DNA of 64,000 nt from Fragilariopsis cylindrus CCMP1102 (lineage: Eukaryota; Bacillariophyta; Bacillariophyceae; Bacillariales; Bacillariaceae). The notes under the pieces are model-generated. The model did not search any database. It was given only the letters and a program-made list of their open reading frames with translations, and was not told where the DNA came from. The translations under genes and the position numbers were made by a program. How positions within the stretch are numbered: position 1 is the stretch's first letter; every line of letters starts with the position of its first letter. This document shows, piece by piece, positions 33,258 through 44,113 of this stretch. The stretch spans positions 57,409 to 121,408 of the forward strand of contig FMBT01000421.1 in the NCBI GenBank assembly GCA_900095095.1, read 5' to 3'.

Positions 33258-33602
33258 AATGTAAAATAATGACCTACAGTACCGTATGACTATGACAGAG
33301 GCTGAGGTATTAAAAAAACTGACAAACTCGTTCTTAGACTCGTTCGAATCAATCGATCGATCGATCTGAAAGAAATTTTGAACCCTAAGTCGTAGAAGAT
33401 CTACGATTTTAATCCCGCACGAAAAATACACGAAAACACGCATATTTATTTTATATTCTCGCGCAACACCCAACTGAGAACAGACGACATGATTGATTGA
33501 CGGATGTTCAGATGATGTTCATCGCATCGGCAGTGTACAATTGTAGACACAATTTAAATTAAAGTGAAGTTAAATAAAACAACAGCGCACATACGGTACA
33601 CG

Positions 33603-33794
33603 ATGGTGGTTGTTTTTGGTATCGATATCGATATCGATTTTGATACAATATATGAATATGGATATGCATTATCACGTATACTGATAGCAACATCTCCTAT
33701 ACTTATCATTGGGTACATTTTATTAACAGCCAATGAAGGTGAAGAAATTGAAAAAGAAAAATTAGCCTACAGTAAAACATGTAAAAAATCATGA
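33603..33794 (+). CDS. Small single-helix membrane protein, hypothetical
   Basis: 63 residues from the ATG at 33603. A short acidic start with an Ile-Asp repeat is followed by one hydrophobic segment, ILIATSPILIIGYILL, and a charged tail (NEGEEIEKEKLAYSKTCKKS). The layout resembles small inner-membrane or ER-tail proteins. An in-frame ATG lies at 33564 but adds only a weakly protein-like stretch. The hydrophobic block with a charged end is the only support, and a single exon of a larger gene is possible. Confidence 0.35.
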   Translation: MVVVFGIDIDIDFDTIYEYGYALSRILIATSPILIIGYILLTANEGEEIEKEKLAYSKTCKKS

Positions 33795-34557
33795 TAAATA
33801 ATCAAATATACTAGAGGGGAATGGGATGGGATGGGAAATTTTTTTGTTGTTGTGTTTGCGGTTTACTGATATAAACTAATGGCATGGAAGGCGATTGAGT
33901 TATCGTGTTGTCGCTTGCTGAGTTGAAACGATTTGAGTTGAATTGAATTGAATTGAATTGAATTGAGATAGAAGTTGATCACAGGTAAAATCAGCAGCAG
34001 CAGCAGCAGTAACGGTCCGTGTTTACATCATTACAGTACATTATCACTCGAATCAATCAATCCCACTACCACTGCACTTGTTGCTGGTAGTACCCCTCTT
34101 CCCCCCCTTTATCGTAAGATGCAGTATAATTGAATATAAGAAGAAAGAAACTACCCATGATCGATCGATCAATATTTAGCATAATGATATAATATAATAT
34201 ATAAATGTATTTATTAATTGCGGAAATGACAGAGTGAGATAATAATCATTCTTGAAGAAAAATAAATATTGAATTGATAATGTATAAATGCATGCCTGCA
34301 TGCACGCACAAAGACAGATAGATAGAGTAAGAAACAAACAAACAAACAAACAAACAAACAAACACACAAGCAAACGTTAAAACAATGAACGGATCAAGAT
34401 GCGACGAGTACACGTTGGTTGGTATGCAGTACAGTACAGTACAGTATAGTATAGTATAGTATAACACTTGCACGTGCATGTATATACCATCATTACGTAA
34501 AGTCTCCTAAAACAACAACATACCTGTATACGTACGCAATCGGAAAAACAAGAAAGT
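33795..34557. other. Intergenic, microsatellite-rich
   Basis: GAATT repeat (about 33937-33966), CAG repeat (about 33990-34007), AAAC repeat (about 34332-34363), CAGTA and TATAG repeats (34430-34461). No coding signal. Confidence 0.5.
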
Positions 34558-34785
34558 GATGGACGAACAATTAATTGATCGAGTTGAGGCGAGGCGAGGC
34601 GAAAGCGATGGGGAAATGCCATGGGGAAAATGTACGTCGTTCGTTTGTTCGTGGTGCATAGATAGATGTACATTACACGACACGTCGTCGTCGTCGTCGT
34701 ACTGTATGAGAATGTGAATGGGAATGGGAATGGGAATGGGAATGGGAATGGGAATATGGATGTGGATGTGGATGTGATTCGATAG
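34558..34785. repeat. Copy A of a dispersed repeat related to the DUF2237 gene tail
   Basis: GAACAATTAATTGATCGAGT, GAGGCGA, GGGGAAAATGTACGTCGTTCG, TTCGTGGTGCATAGATAGAT, ACACGACACGTCGTC and GTGAATGGGA occur here and, in the same order, at 36880-37031. This copy carries expansions of GTC and GGGAAT. The following stretch to 35122 has no supported gene. Confidence 0.85.
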
Positions 34786-35122
34786 CTCAGTTTAAGAAGT
34801 CATTGGAAGATTCCGTTATCAACAGCGAAATAAAACTCGATTCTTAAAAAATTCGATATTAAAAACTTGTAGCATACAGAGCATTCGTATTTATGATTTG
34901 TTCAATTATTGGTTTGCTGCGTTTCTATATTGTCTCAAACAAAACTGTTTTCGAACTTAGACAGTAATCAGCTTCTTAAAACTAGGTAGGTATCACAAAT
35001 AAAACAAGACGTTTTCTGATATATGGGACAAAAATCAACATTCATACTTTAGAGCAAAATGCATTTTATTCACGGAGAAGAGTATGACAGTCTAGAGCAT
35101 GACTTCGGAAATGAATTTAGTA

Positions 35123-35692
35123 TCAACTCTGAATATCATTATTTACATTGCTGTTATCGATGAGCTCGACCAAAGGTGCTGGGTCATATGATGGTGACAA
35201 CGCTCTCCATCCTGTCGCAGGAGGTGCAGCGTGAGAGGCCTCTCCAGCACCGCCGCAGCTACTACTACTAGTAGTACCACCCCCTTGTTCTGCTGCTTGA
35301 TCCTTCGGAGCAACGTATACACCGTCTCCGTCGGGCTTGTCAATCCACCACTGACCATCCGCGGAATTTAGATAGATGTAGGCATCGTTCGAGGCTCGCC
35401 ACCACGGTTTTCCATTGTTGAGCATTTCCCAAGTACTCTCGACTCCCCAACGGTTCTGTACACATACGGATTCAAATCCAGGAGGAATGATAGTGGCGGG
35501 AGTCCATTCATAGTGTTGGTTCACACTCTCCACCCCCGATCCCTTCACTCGAACGGTACTATTAGCTGTTGTCGTAGTAGCAGCAGTCGAAAATGCAGCG
35601 GTAGTCATTGGAAACGTAAACTTTGGATTCTTGCCAATCGTATTCCAGAACGAGATCGACACGAGTAGAGTGGACACAGACGGCAGGTTCAT
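35123..35692 (-). CDS. Hypothetical protein with a Trp/Tyr-rich C-terminal domain
   Basis: From the ATG at 35692 the frame encodes 189 residues. The N-terminus (MNLPSVSTLLVSISFWNTIG) is mildly hydrophobic and may be a signal or targeting sequence, followed by Thr/Ala-rich sequence. The core reads YEWTPATIIPPGFESVCVQN, WGVESTWEMLNNGKPWWRA, AYIYLNSADGQWWIDKPDGD, GVYVA. These aromatic strands with repeated Trp suggest a small beta-rich module. A Gly/Ser-rich linker and PPATGWRALSPSYDPAP end the protein. The frame stays open upstream to about 35850 without an ATG, so a further 5' exon is possible (a GTAAGT lies near 35868). No family recognised. Confidence 0.55.
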   Translation of the reverse strand: MNLPSVSTLLVSISFWNTIGKNPKFTFPMTTAAFSTAATTTTANSTVRVKGSGVESVNQHYEWTPATIIPPGFESVCVQNRWGVESTWEMLNNGKPWWRASNDAYIYLNSADGQWWIDKPDGDGVYVAPKDQAAEQGGGTTSSSSCGGAGEASHAAPPATGWRALSPSYDPAPLVELIDNSNVNNDIQS

Positions 35693-36223
35693 CCCTTCCA
35701 CGCGAGAGGTATTATATTCAAAATCGACGCTAATATTGTCTTTGCTACGACAGCATTGATTGGGAATGTGGGATTGCCCTTTTTTCGTTTCGGATACACC
35801 GTCTCCTTCTTCGTTGCGAGAATCTATCAATGTTCCTATCGATACACCATGAATTTCAACTTGTACTTACAAAAAATAAAAAATATTGCGACGATGATAT
35901 ATTCTTTCTTCACCACCAGCACATCGTACTGTATACTTTCTGGTAGAAAATGTAAGTGCGATACAATCATGATGAGCTGATAAAGACTTCAATAGTCACT
36001 TTCTCCTTTCCTTGAGTCACGAATCGTTTGTTTACCGCGGCTGATGTTGATGGCTTCTTGCGTGGATGTGTTGAGAAAAGAATAATGAGATGATTGATTG
36101 ACGCGTCATCCAGAATTCACAATACTTTTATTTTGAAGACTAGGATCCTAAGGTTCACTAATGCCGAAACAAAAACTTCAGACGGTACAGTAGTATCATT
36201 AATTAATAACTCTAGTACTCAAG
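35693..36223. other. Intergenic between divergent genes
   Basis: Possible 5' exon of the minus-strand neighbour (35,868-35,970) and the promoter side of the DUF2237 gene. No certain element. Confidence 0.35.
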
Positions 36224-37060
36224 ATGAAATCTGTTACTATTTTATCTGCTTTGGCATTGGTCGCTTTGCCGGCTGGCAATGCTGCAGATTACAAGAACAT
36301 CTTCGGCGGTCAGCTTTCGTCGTGCAGTTCGGATGGTACGGCCTTGACAGGATACACGCGCAATGGATATTGTGTCGATCAAAACGATGATGAAGGCTCG
36401 CATCACATTTGCATTGACATGGCGAGTACAACTGGCGGAGACTTTTGTTCAGTGACAGGTCAAAGCAACTGGTGCAGCTCGGAAATGCCATGCCACGAAG
36501 ATCAGAGTTTAAACTGTCAGATTCAAAACTGGTGCGTATGCCAGTGGGCGTTTGCAAGCTACATTAAAAGTGCAGGAGGTTGCGATGCCATTCAAGATGT
36601 AGTATGTGATGCAATCAATGCCCAAGCTTTGATTGCGTACAAGCAACAAGCATCGGGAAGTCAAAAGTATCAGGATGCATTGGACTGTCTGATGCAAAAG
36701 TGTGGAGTTCAAGGAAGTAGCAATTACTTTAGCAGCCTTTCCACGGCAGCAAACGGAAACAATAAATTGCAAGTGGCATCTTCGCCGATGAATTTTGTTA
36801 TATTGGCCGCTGCTGTTGCACTCGTTGTGGGTGCGGTCACTGTCTATCAACGACGCAATTCAAAGCATTTCGATAGCAGAGTGGAACAATTGATCGACTT
36901 GAGGAGAGGCGAAGCGATGCGATGGAGAAAATGTACGTCGTTCGTTCGTTCGTTCGTGGTGCATAGATATACAGTACACGACACGACACGTCGTCTTCGT
37001 ACCATATGTGGATGTGAATGGGATTCGACTAAAGGTACTAGTAGGTCAAAAAGAGAATGA
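36224..37060 (+). CDS. Secreted/membrane DUF2237-like protein with a repeat-derived C-terminal tail
   Basis: 278 residues in one exon. A signal peptide (MKSVTILSALALVALPAGNA) is followed by a Cys-rich domain resembling DUF2237: DGTALTGYTRNGYCVDQNDD, EGSHHICIDM, ... NWCVCQWAFASYIKSAGGCD, DALDCLMQKC. A hydrophobic helix (MNFVILAAAVALVVGAVTVY) then suggests a type-I membrane protein, with the short cytosolic start QRRNSKHFDS. From about residue 220 the frame enters DNA that is a copy of the intergenic repeat at 34,558-34,785. The last 55-60 residues (Arg-rich, including RRGEAMRW) therefore look like exonised non-coding sequence. The DUF2237 role is unknown; the original stop was probably near 36,880. 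Confidence 0.8.
   Translation: MKSVTILSALALVALPAGNAADYKNIFGGQLSSCSSDGTALTGYTRNGYCVDQNDDEGSHHICIDMASTTGGDFCSVTGQSNWCSSEMPCHEDQSLNCQIQNWCVCQWAFASYIKSAGGCDAIQDVVCDAINAQALIAYKQQASGSQKYQDALDCLMQKCGVQGSSNYFSSLSTAANGNNKLQVASSPMNFVILAAAVALVVGAVTVYQRRNSKHFDSRVEQLIDLRRGEAMRWRKCTSFVRSFVVHRYTVHDTTRRLRTICGCEWDSTKGTSRSKRE
36880..37031. repeat. Copy B of the dispersed repeat, overlapping the DUF2237 gene end
   Basis: GGAACAATTGATCGACTTGA, GAGGCGAAGCGATG, GAGAAAATGTACGTCGTTCG, CGTGGTGCATAGATATACAG, CACGACACGTCGTC and GTGAATGGGATTCGA match 34,558-34,785 in order. Confidence 0.85.
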
Positions 37061-37249
37061 AGGGATATTAATATATAAATGTAGTTCAATATTACGTATA
37101 AAGATAACTTTTGTTGCTGTTGTCAACAGCTACTTATCATTCTAAGATTCTCATAGTATGTTTTATCGCCAATATTACGTTGTGAATCACACGGTAACTG
37201 GGGTACCCCATAGTTTATTTTTACTTTTTTATCTTGACTGCCTTATTTA

Positions 37250-39271
37250 TTACTCAGCTGGATGGATATTCCTACTACGGGATCGACCAGAAATTGACGT
37301 TTTACCGGATCGGCCTGAAGAATAACTGTAACCTCCCACACTTGAAGAGGTGGAACCACCGTCACTGAATCTATTCCGAAAAGCCTTACGAGATGAGTTA
37401 TCTCGGACTGAGCCAACTTTCATTGAATCGACCTTCGATTCTAGTTTAGAAATTTCATTATCTCTTTCTTGGATTAACTTTTTATGTTTCCGTTGATTAC
37501 CATCTAATTTGTTGGCCAAAGATGAAATTTCATTCATGAAATTTAATTCAGATTTTGCCTGTGTTTCTAATATTTCTTGGATGTACATACGTAAGTCCTT
37601 AACTTCACCTTCTTTGGCAATCTGATCTTGCTCGTGACGGCGTTCCATTTCATTTTGTGCTAGAACTAAATCACACTTAGTTTCAACAGCACGTCGCAAT
37701 TGTTCCGCCATTGCTTCAGCCTGTGTTTTCATTTGCTGAATCGTTACTTTGAGTGATTGGACACCATCCTTCTTTTGCTGATACTGCATACGTTGATCGA
37801 CACAACGAAGTAGACGTTTGGATGACTCGATAATGTCCTCTTCATCGTCCTCTTCCTCCTCCTCATCTTCTTCTTCTACTTCATCATCATCCTCTTCATT
37901 CTCTTCCTCCTCTACATCACATCTGGACTTGACTAAAGAACGGATCTCGACAACTCCTCTATCTTCTTGAAGGGTCGTTTCGATACAATCTTCGGAAACA
38001 ACTGTCCTTAATTCATCTTCATCAGTATCAACATCGTCGTGTTCTTCAATATCATCATCATCATTAGCTTCTGCAAATGGATTTGTATTAGCAGAAACAG
38101 CGGCCTCTCGTTGTTGTTGATTTCCACTACCATCACCACTACTGAATGGATTCTTGCTACCATCATCGTCGGCATCATCAACAACGGCCTCTCGTTGTTG
38201 TTGTTTTCCACTGCCAACACCACTACTGAATGGATTCTTGCTACCATCATCGTCGGCATCATCAACAACTACTTCTTTTTGATTCGCTGCTGCTACTGCT
38301 GGTACTTCTTCATCACGATACGTCGATCGTGGAGGAGGAATTACAGCAGAAGATGCATCACTATCATCATTGCCATCATCAAATGGATTCAATGCAGAGT
38401 TTTTGGCTGTTTCCTTAAATGGATTCCTTTGTTCATACTGTTCATTATCAGATGAAGAGTAATCATTATCGTTACTACCAAATGGATTCCTACTACCGTC
38501 ATTATCGGCAGTATCAACAACTTGTTGTTGTTTTCCTTCATTTTTAGCACTGAATGGATTCTTACTACCATCCTCATCCTCATCATCATTATCGACGGCA
38601 GCTTCATATTTTGCTTCATCTTCGGAAGAGGGATATAATGCCTTTAATTCCTCTTGTCGTTTCTGTTGCCGAGCCGACAAACGATTTTTGTTTACTGTCT
38701 TCTTTTGTTGTTGGACGATGGCAGCAGCAGCAGCGGGGAGGATGGTGGGGGTGGCAGCGATACGACGATTCTTCTCGGCCAAACGAGGAAATCTTTCTTG
38801 CTGCTTGCTCATCATCTTCGATGGGGAAAAGGAGGAGGGACTGACATTGTAATTATTGTTACTATTCGTACGGCTACCATAGTAATCATTGTTAATGTTG
38901 CTGTTATGATAATAATTGTTGTCCGTTGTTACTTCCTCAGATAAAGTTGTTAACTTACTATTATCTCCATAACCAGCTCCATGATTATTCATATTATTCA
39001 TATTACTATCATCATCACTACTAAGTTCACTTTCACTTAAGATTGAACTTAACATAGAATCTGCAATAGATGATTCTTCTTCTGATACCTTCTTCTTACG
39101 ACGTCTTCTTTTCTTTTTCTTACTGCTACTACCACTTTTCTTCCTTTCTTCTGTCTGATGATAGACATTATTATTATTGTCAACATCATTGTCATCTTCA
39201 ATGATCAAGATCGGGTTGTTACTGGTAGCATCCGATCCTTCCCATACTCGAATGTTTGCAAAGTCGTTCAT
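37250..39271 (-). CDS. NPF-repeat, coiled-coil protein, possible endocytic adaptor
   Basis: A 673-residue single-exon frame from the ATG at 39271. The N-terminal half is low complexity (SSKKKKRRRRKKK, Asn and Ser runs). Residues about 235-415 contain seven NPF tripeptides in acidic contexts (GSKNPFS, GSRNPFG, QRNPFK, ALNPFD, GSKNPFS twice, NTNPFAE). NPF is the ligand of EH domains of endocytic proteins. Two of the repeats come from a near-perfect DNA duplication of about 84 bp (about 38,100-38,280). An acidic run (about residues 455-485) leads into a coiled coil of about 130 residues (MQYQQKKDGVQSLKVTIQQM ... LIQERDNEISKLESK). The tail is Ser/Gly/Arg-rich. The EH-binding role is inferred from motif number only. 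Confidence 0.7.
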   Translation of the reverse strand: MNDFANIRVWEGSDATSNNPILIIEDDNDVDNNNNVYHQTEERKKSGSSSKKKKRRRRKKKVSEEESSIADSMLSSILSESELSSDDDSNMNNMNNHGAGYGDNSKLTTLSEEVTTDNNYYHNSNINNDYYGSRTNSNNNYNVSPSSFSPSKMMSKQQERFPRLAEKNRRIAATPTILPAAAAAIVQQQKKTVNKNRLSARQQKRQEELKALYPSSEDEAKYEAAVDNDDEDEDGSKNPFSAKNEGKQQQVVDTADNDGSRNPFGSNDNDYSSSDNEQYEQRNPFKETAKNSALNPFDDGNDDSDASSAVIPPPRSTYRDEEVPAVAAANQKEVVVDDADDDGSKNPFSSGVGSGKQQQREAVVDDADDDGSKNPFSSGDGSGNQQQREAAVSANTNPFAEANDDDDIEEHDDVDTDEDELRTVVSEDCIETTLQEDRGVVEIRSLVKSRCDVEEEENEEDDDEVEEEDEEEEEDDEEDIIESSKRLLRCVDQRMQYQQKKDGVQSLKVTIQQMKTQAEAMAEQLRRAVETKCDLVLAQNEMERRHEQDQIAKEGEVKDLRMYIQEILETQAKSELNFMNEISSLANKLDGNQRKHKKLIQERDNEISKLESKVDSMKVGSVRDNSSRKAFRNRFSDGGSTSSSVGGYSYSSGRSGKTSISGRSRSRNIHPAE

Positions 39272-40143
39272 AGTTCTTGCTTGTGTTTGCTGCTAGTGTT
39301 GTTGCTGCTAATATTATTTGTTTGTGTAATATATTTTATTAGAGAGTCAGTATTTGTGTCGTTCACGGTGGTTGTAATGTTCCGCCTTTCAATAGAATGA
39401 ACTCTGTCTCGATCGGGCGTTTCTTTTTTACGGCTACCGGTCCAATCTTTTTGTTTCCGTTTCAGATCTTGTCTATGGTAACTACTACTACTACTACTTA
39501 GAAGACTATGGTACGCCTTGTACACGTAGCTCTACCTACAACTAGGTGAAGTATGGCTGGTGGATTTGATTGAGTCTGGTAAAGAATCACGAAATGAAAT
39601 ATTTTGTTCTAACCGAAGCGTTTTATTGAAAATTTAATTTTGAAAAACAAAATATGAAGCACGAGGTGCGCGATGATGATCGCCGAGCTCGATGTCACGC
39701 ACTACGTATCCATTATCAGTATGCATCATACCTTACAGTACGTACATCAATTATTGCGAGTATGATAGGTATGAATAGTAGGCTATAGTACTTATGCTAA
39801 AATTTGAATACAACGACTGTATGTACATACCTCACAGAGTACATGAGTAGGAAACAAGTCTGTCCGCTACACCTGCCCGAACAAAAAAGAAGAAAATCGA
39901 TGAATAATAATTTCCTTCGCATCATCGCCATCTTCTTCTGTTCCATTCGTGACAGCACACAAAATGCAGTCACAGCCGCACAGCGAGTCACGTGAATTGT
40001 ATGTTTTGAAAAGCAAGAAAAGATGATGTGAAGATTTTGCATTCGCTCTCCTTTCTTACTTCTTGATCCATTCAAGCACAACAATATTACATTACATATT
40101 AACCTAACCTAACCTAACCCAAAAAAAAAGACAATCCATCATC
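39272..40143. other. Intergenic between divergent genes
   Basis: Upstream regions of the NPF gene (minus) and cpn10 (plus). TAACCTAACCTAACCC at about 40,099-40,118 is too short to be telomeric. No supported frame. Confidence 0.4.
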
Positions 40144-40906
40144 ATGTTCCGAACACGCGTAAGTATGATCAACAGAGAGAAAGAGAGAGAGAGAAGCAAA
40201 AATTTTGAAGCAATCATCGGATCGTCTTGAGCTGTCTGTTATCGAGTTCGTATGGGTTGGTTTGATTCATTCGTGAAACGACGATTGTTACTGTACCGGT
40301 AGTGTTCCAATTGAAGAATAATATCTTTTTGTGTTGGTTGTTTGTGTCGACCCAATTATTCTCGTCCTTCTTCTTTTTTATCTGTGTTCCTAACAATTTA
40401 TCTTCCTTTCGCTTGTTTCACATCTCTGAATATTTCTCTTCGTCAATACAATCCATCCATCGATATGAAATTACACCAAAAATTAAAATAAAACAATTCG
40501 CTTGAACTGGCTGACTGAAATATGGGATATTTTTTACAAACAAAACAAAAAATTCACATCGCATACATGCACACAAAACATAACGTTACGTAACGTAACA
40601 CAGACATTATTTCGTAAATTACAACCACTTGCTGATCGTGTATTAGTAAAACGTGCACCAAAAGAAACACAATTATCCTCTGGTTTATTTTTACCCACGG
40701 ATACTACCAAAGATCCAAATGAAGGTGAAATTGTTGCGGTGGGTCCTGGTGATCGTGATGTTACCGGGAACTTACATCCCACCACATTAAGTGTGGGTGA
40801 TAAAGTGTTATTACCAGAATATGGTGGTATGAAAATTAAAATTGGTGATGAGAAGGAGGAAGTATTTTTATTCCGTGAATCCGATATTTTGGGAAAATTT
40901 GAATAA
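40144..40906 (+). CDS. Mitochondrial chaperonin 10 (GroES/HSP10), two exons
   Basis: Exon 1 is only five codons (40144-40158, MFRTR). A 445-bp intron with a GTAAGT donor and CACAG acceptor leads in phase 0 to exon 2 (40604-40906), giving 105 residues, the usual length of mitochondrial cpn10. Exon 2 reads LFRKLQPLADRVLVKRAP, then SGLFLPTDTTKD as the mobile loop, GEIVAVGPGDRD, SVGDKVLLPEYGG and VFLFRESDILGKFE, all standard co-chaperonin signatures. The protein caps the cpn60 folding chamber. The basic start MFRTRTLFRK suits a mitochondrial presequence. No plastid bipartite leader is visible, so the mitochondrial rather than plastid paralogue is likely. Confidence 0.92.
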
Positions 40907-42299
40907 AGACAGAAAGAAAAAAAAAGAGAGAGAATGAATGAATGATTAATTAAAATTGGTGATGATTGATTTAGAAATGAAGATGAACAAAAAGGAAAGT
41001 TAAAAAGAAAACGTTGCTTTACATTCTATGTACTGTACGTAAGATAAAGAATTGATGGTGTGCGTTTCGAGTATGTAGCTTGTAGTAGACAAATTCAAAT
41101 CTAGTTTCTTTTTTTAAGATAATAATATAATCGTAACTGTGGTCGAGTTCTTTTCATTTTAAACAGTACTGTAGTTGATATCTCGAATGAATCACTACTT
41201 GTTCCGACAAACATAGCTGCCGCAAACAGTAGGATTTTAGATATGTCTATTCGATTTGTAATGTAGAATAGCAGTAACAAGCACCTGGTCACAACTTTGC
41301 TTAGTGTACTAGATCGCTAGTAGTACTTGAAGATATCTTTTGTAGAACTATTTATAGAGTGCACTCATAGTCTTTACTATGATAATATTACCATCAGCAG
41401 ACAATTCAGTTTTTCTCTTTCTTTTTCAAGATCACCTCTCAACATGGAGGTAAGCCTGCTGCAATAATTGCACAAGATTTAGGGAAAATTTCGCACTAAT
41501 ATTGAATCTATACCAGCAAGTCAAAGAGGAAAGTGAAATTTAGGTAGATAGCAAGAGAGAGACCAAACCTTTTACCATAAGTAAAACACAGGTATGAATG
41601 AGAAAAAAGCATAACATAGTATAGCATAGTGAGAGAGAGAGAGAGAGAGAGAGACATCACATGTATGTGTTGTGTGCCAGATGACAATCCTTCCTACGCC
41701 TGTTGATTTTACAAGGGAATTTCTAGCACTCGTCTTCTTTCAAAGGATTTGCTAACATTCAAAGGGATTGGGATTTCTAGTGAATGGTGTGGGTAGATGG
41801 TGTTGTGTATATACTTTCTGATATGTGGTATGCAATGGCAATTTTTCTGCCAAATTCCCTGCAGAGTAAAACTGTGAGTGAGAACTAGAGTCACGCTTGG
41901 TCCTGGAACTTATTATATTATCTTCTGTCCAACCACTAGAAGTTCATATGCAGTTTGTTCTTTCCTGTTGTCTCTGTTGATACAACATGTTTGTGTGGAT
42001 GAGTGACCGTGTCTTGTGAGCCACATAATTCCACAATGAAATGGTACTGTGCTACGCTTGTGTGGAAAATTCGACATTTTCCCAGATCTTACCTGCACTT
42101 AACTTGAACGCATGGGGCATTCTTTGTTCTTACTACTACCTATAGTATTAGCTAAGTAAGAGCTGGATGAGTTCCACTAGTATTTATCATTTTTTCCATT
42201 ATCTCTCTCTCTCTCTCTCTCTCTGTCTATCTATCTATCTTTCTATCTTTCTTTGCAGTAAGACTGGTGACGCTCATGACAAAGTACTAAAATGACATA
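40907..42299. other. Intergenic, no gene seen
   Basis: GA repeat (about 41,631-41,654) and CT/CTAT repeats (about 42,203-42,245). The last part may belong to the decayed retroelement that follows, but I cannot read a domain in it. Confidence 0.4.
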
Positions 42300-44011
42300 T
42301 TGCAATGCCATGAACCAATAAGAAGTAAAATACAAGTAGTGTACACGGATAGCATAAGCATGATAAACAAACTTAAAGCATATGACAAATATCCTACAGC
42401 ACCACTGGCAACAGTGTTAGACTCTGAATGGGACATCCTGTCAGCATTACACAGGGCATTGAAATGGTATTGCACATATCCAAAAATAAACTGGGTAGAG
42501 AGTCACCAAGATGGGAAAGTCTATGATGAAAAATGAAAAAGCAATGCCTCTGAATGCATACCTAAATTTGGGAGCAGATGAAATGGTAACTATAGGACTA
42601 AAAAGACTACAGGAGAAGCCCATGGTACCAATGGGTCCAGATACAGCCATCCAATTTCACATAGGAAATAGAACAATAACAAGAGACCTGAAGTGAACGA
42701 CAAGAGATATAATCAACTTAATACCACTCAAAAGTACTACTGTGGAAGGTTTAGACGGAGTGAGAATATATTTGATATATGATTGATTGGGATATATTCC
42801 GTCCAGTCTATAGGAAATATCTATCAACCAAAGGAATACAATGGAATGCACAAATTATGTATAAAGAAATGGCCACAGGAGAAAGAGTTCATAAAAGAGA
42901 TCCTTACCATGATAAAAGATGTGCATCATGCAGGCATATCAAAGAAGATGTTGACCACATATTTCAGTGTAATAAAAGAAGAAGGTTACGGAAAAGAAGG
43001 TTTTCAAACAAGAAAACACCGTTGATCCAAGACTCTGTGACATAATGAAGGAAGGGCTAATGGCATACTTTAATGGGAAAACGGAAAACAATATCAGCCA
43101 CCATGCTAAGGATTAGAGAGGACAACCAGGAATGGAAACATACAATTTCCTTATACGAAAACACATTGTAATAGGCTGGGACAACTTACTGAGGGGAAAA
43201 TGCTCAAAACAATGGAAAATACAACAAAAACAGTATATGTGAATAGAAGAAAAATGCTGCATCCAAGATAGGATGGGACACAATCTACTTATAGGAAAGT
43301 CCTCAAAACAATGGAAACTACAACAGAAAGCATATATAAACAGAAGAAACTATTGGATCCAAGAACATATGCTAGGGTGAAAAGGTACATGAAAAGAAAG
43401 GCAATCACAGACAAAAACAAATCAAAGAGGAAAAACAAAACAGAGGAATTTCATGCATTCTTTCAAGCAATCATACACATCATACAAGATATATGGACAG
43501 ACAGATGCATAGACAGAGAAACAAACCAGTTCTAGGGGGAAGAATGGTGGCAGAATAAGACTATCTAATGAAGGAAGCAACCCACCTGTACACACTGCGA
43601 CAAATGGTACTACTGGAGGATAAGCTGAAAATATTCAATGAAGAAATGGAGGAAAAATTAGAAGATACAAATCAACAACTGAAGAAATGGGTATTGAGAT
43701 GGAAACCAGTAATAGATCACAGCATGAAACGGGTACAGGAGCTAGCAAAAGGAAATAGCAAACCGGTCTGGCATCACTTCACAAAGAATAAACCAGCAAA
43801 GACAAAAGAATCCAGGAAACTACAGAAAAGGAAACATGCAAAGAAGAAAATCATGTTAAAGAACCCACTGACAAACGTGTCCACTCACCTCAGAAAGAAT
43901 AGATCAACAAGCCATCCACTACCAACTAAGAAAAAGAAATACAGAAGGACTAATCTAAATATCACAAATGTACCAGACGATAGGGAAACCGAGATCAATG
44001 AGCAGGGATAA
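42300..44011 (+). pseudogene. Decayed 3' end of a retroelement: RNase H, zinc-binding motif and tail
   Basis: Three plus-strand frames follow each other with shifts and stops. Near 42,330-42,540 a segment resembles RNase H (VVYTDSISMINKL ... INWVESHQDG). It continues in another frame as MPLNAYLNLGADEM and IQFHIGNRTITRDLK. Near 42,900-42,990 a CASC ... DHIFQC motif resembles the zinc-binding end of retroelement polyproteins. Further downstream, GWDNLLRGKCSKQW and a second copy (GKSSKQWKLQQ, about 43,290) show an internal duplication of about 95 bp. A 147-codon Lys-rich frame (43,568-44,011) closes the remnant. No reverse-transcriptase core is visible. Probably a LINE-like element; the subclass is uncertain. 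Confidence 0.6.
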
Positions 44012-44113
44012 AGCAATCACAGAAGTAGAAAACCAGATAATTGATGACAGATGTAATATTAGATAATATAGAATAATAGGCGGGTCGACTACTGACTCTT
44101 CTGTCTTTCTAAG

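Noticed and set aside
40099-40118. TAACCTAACCTAACCC, telomere-like
   Set aside because: Fewer than four units and flanked by ordinary gene sequence; not a telomere or clear interstitial array.
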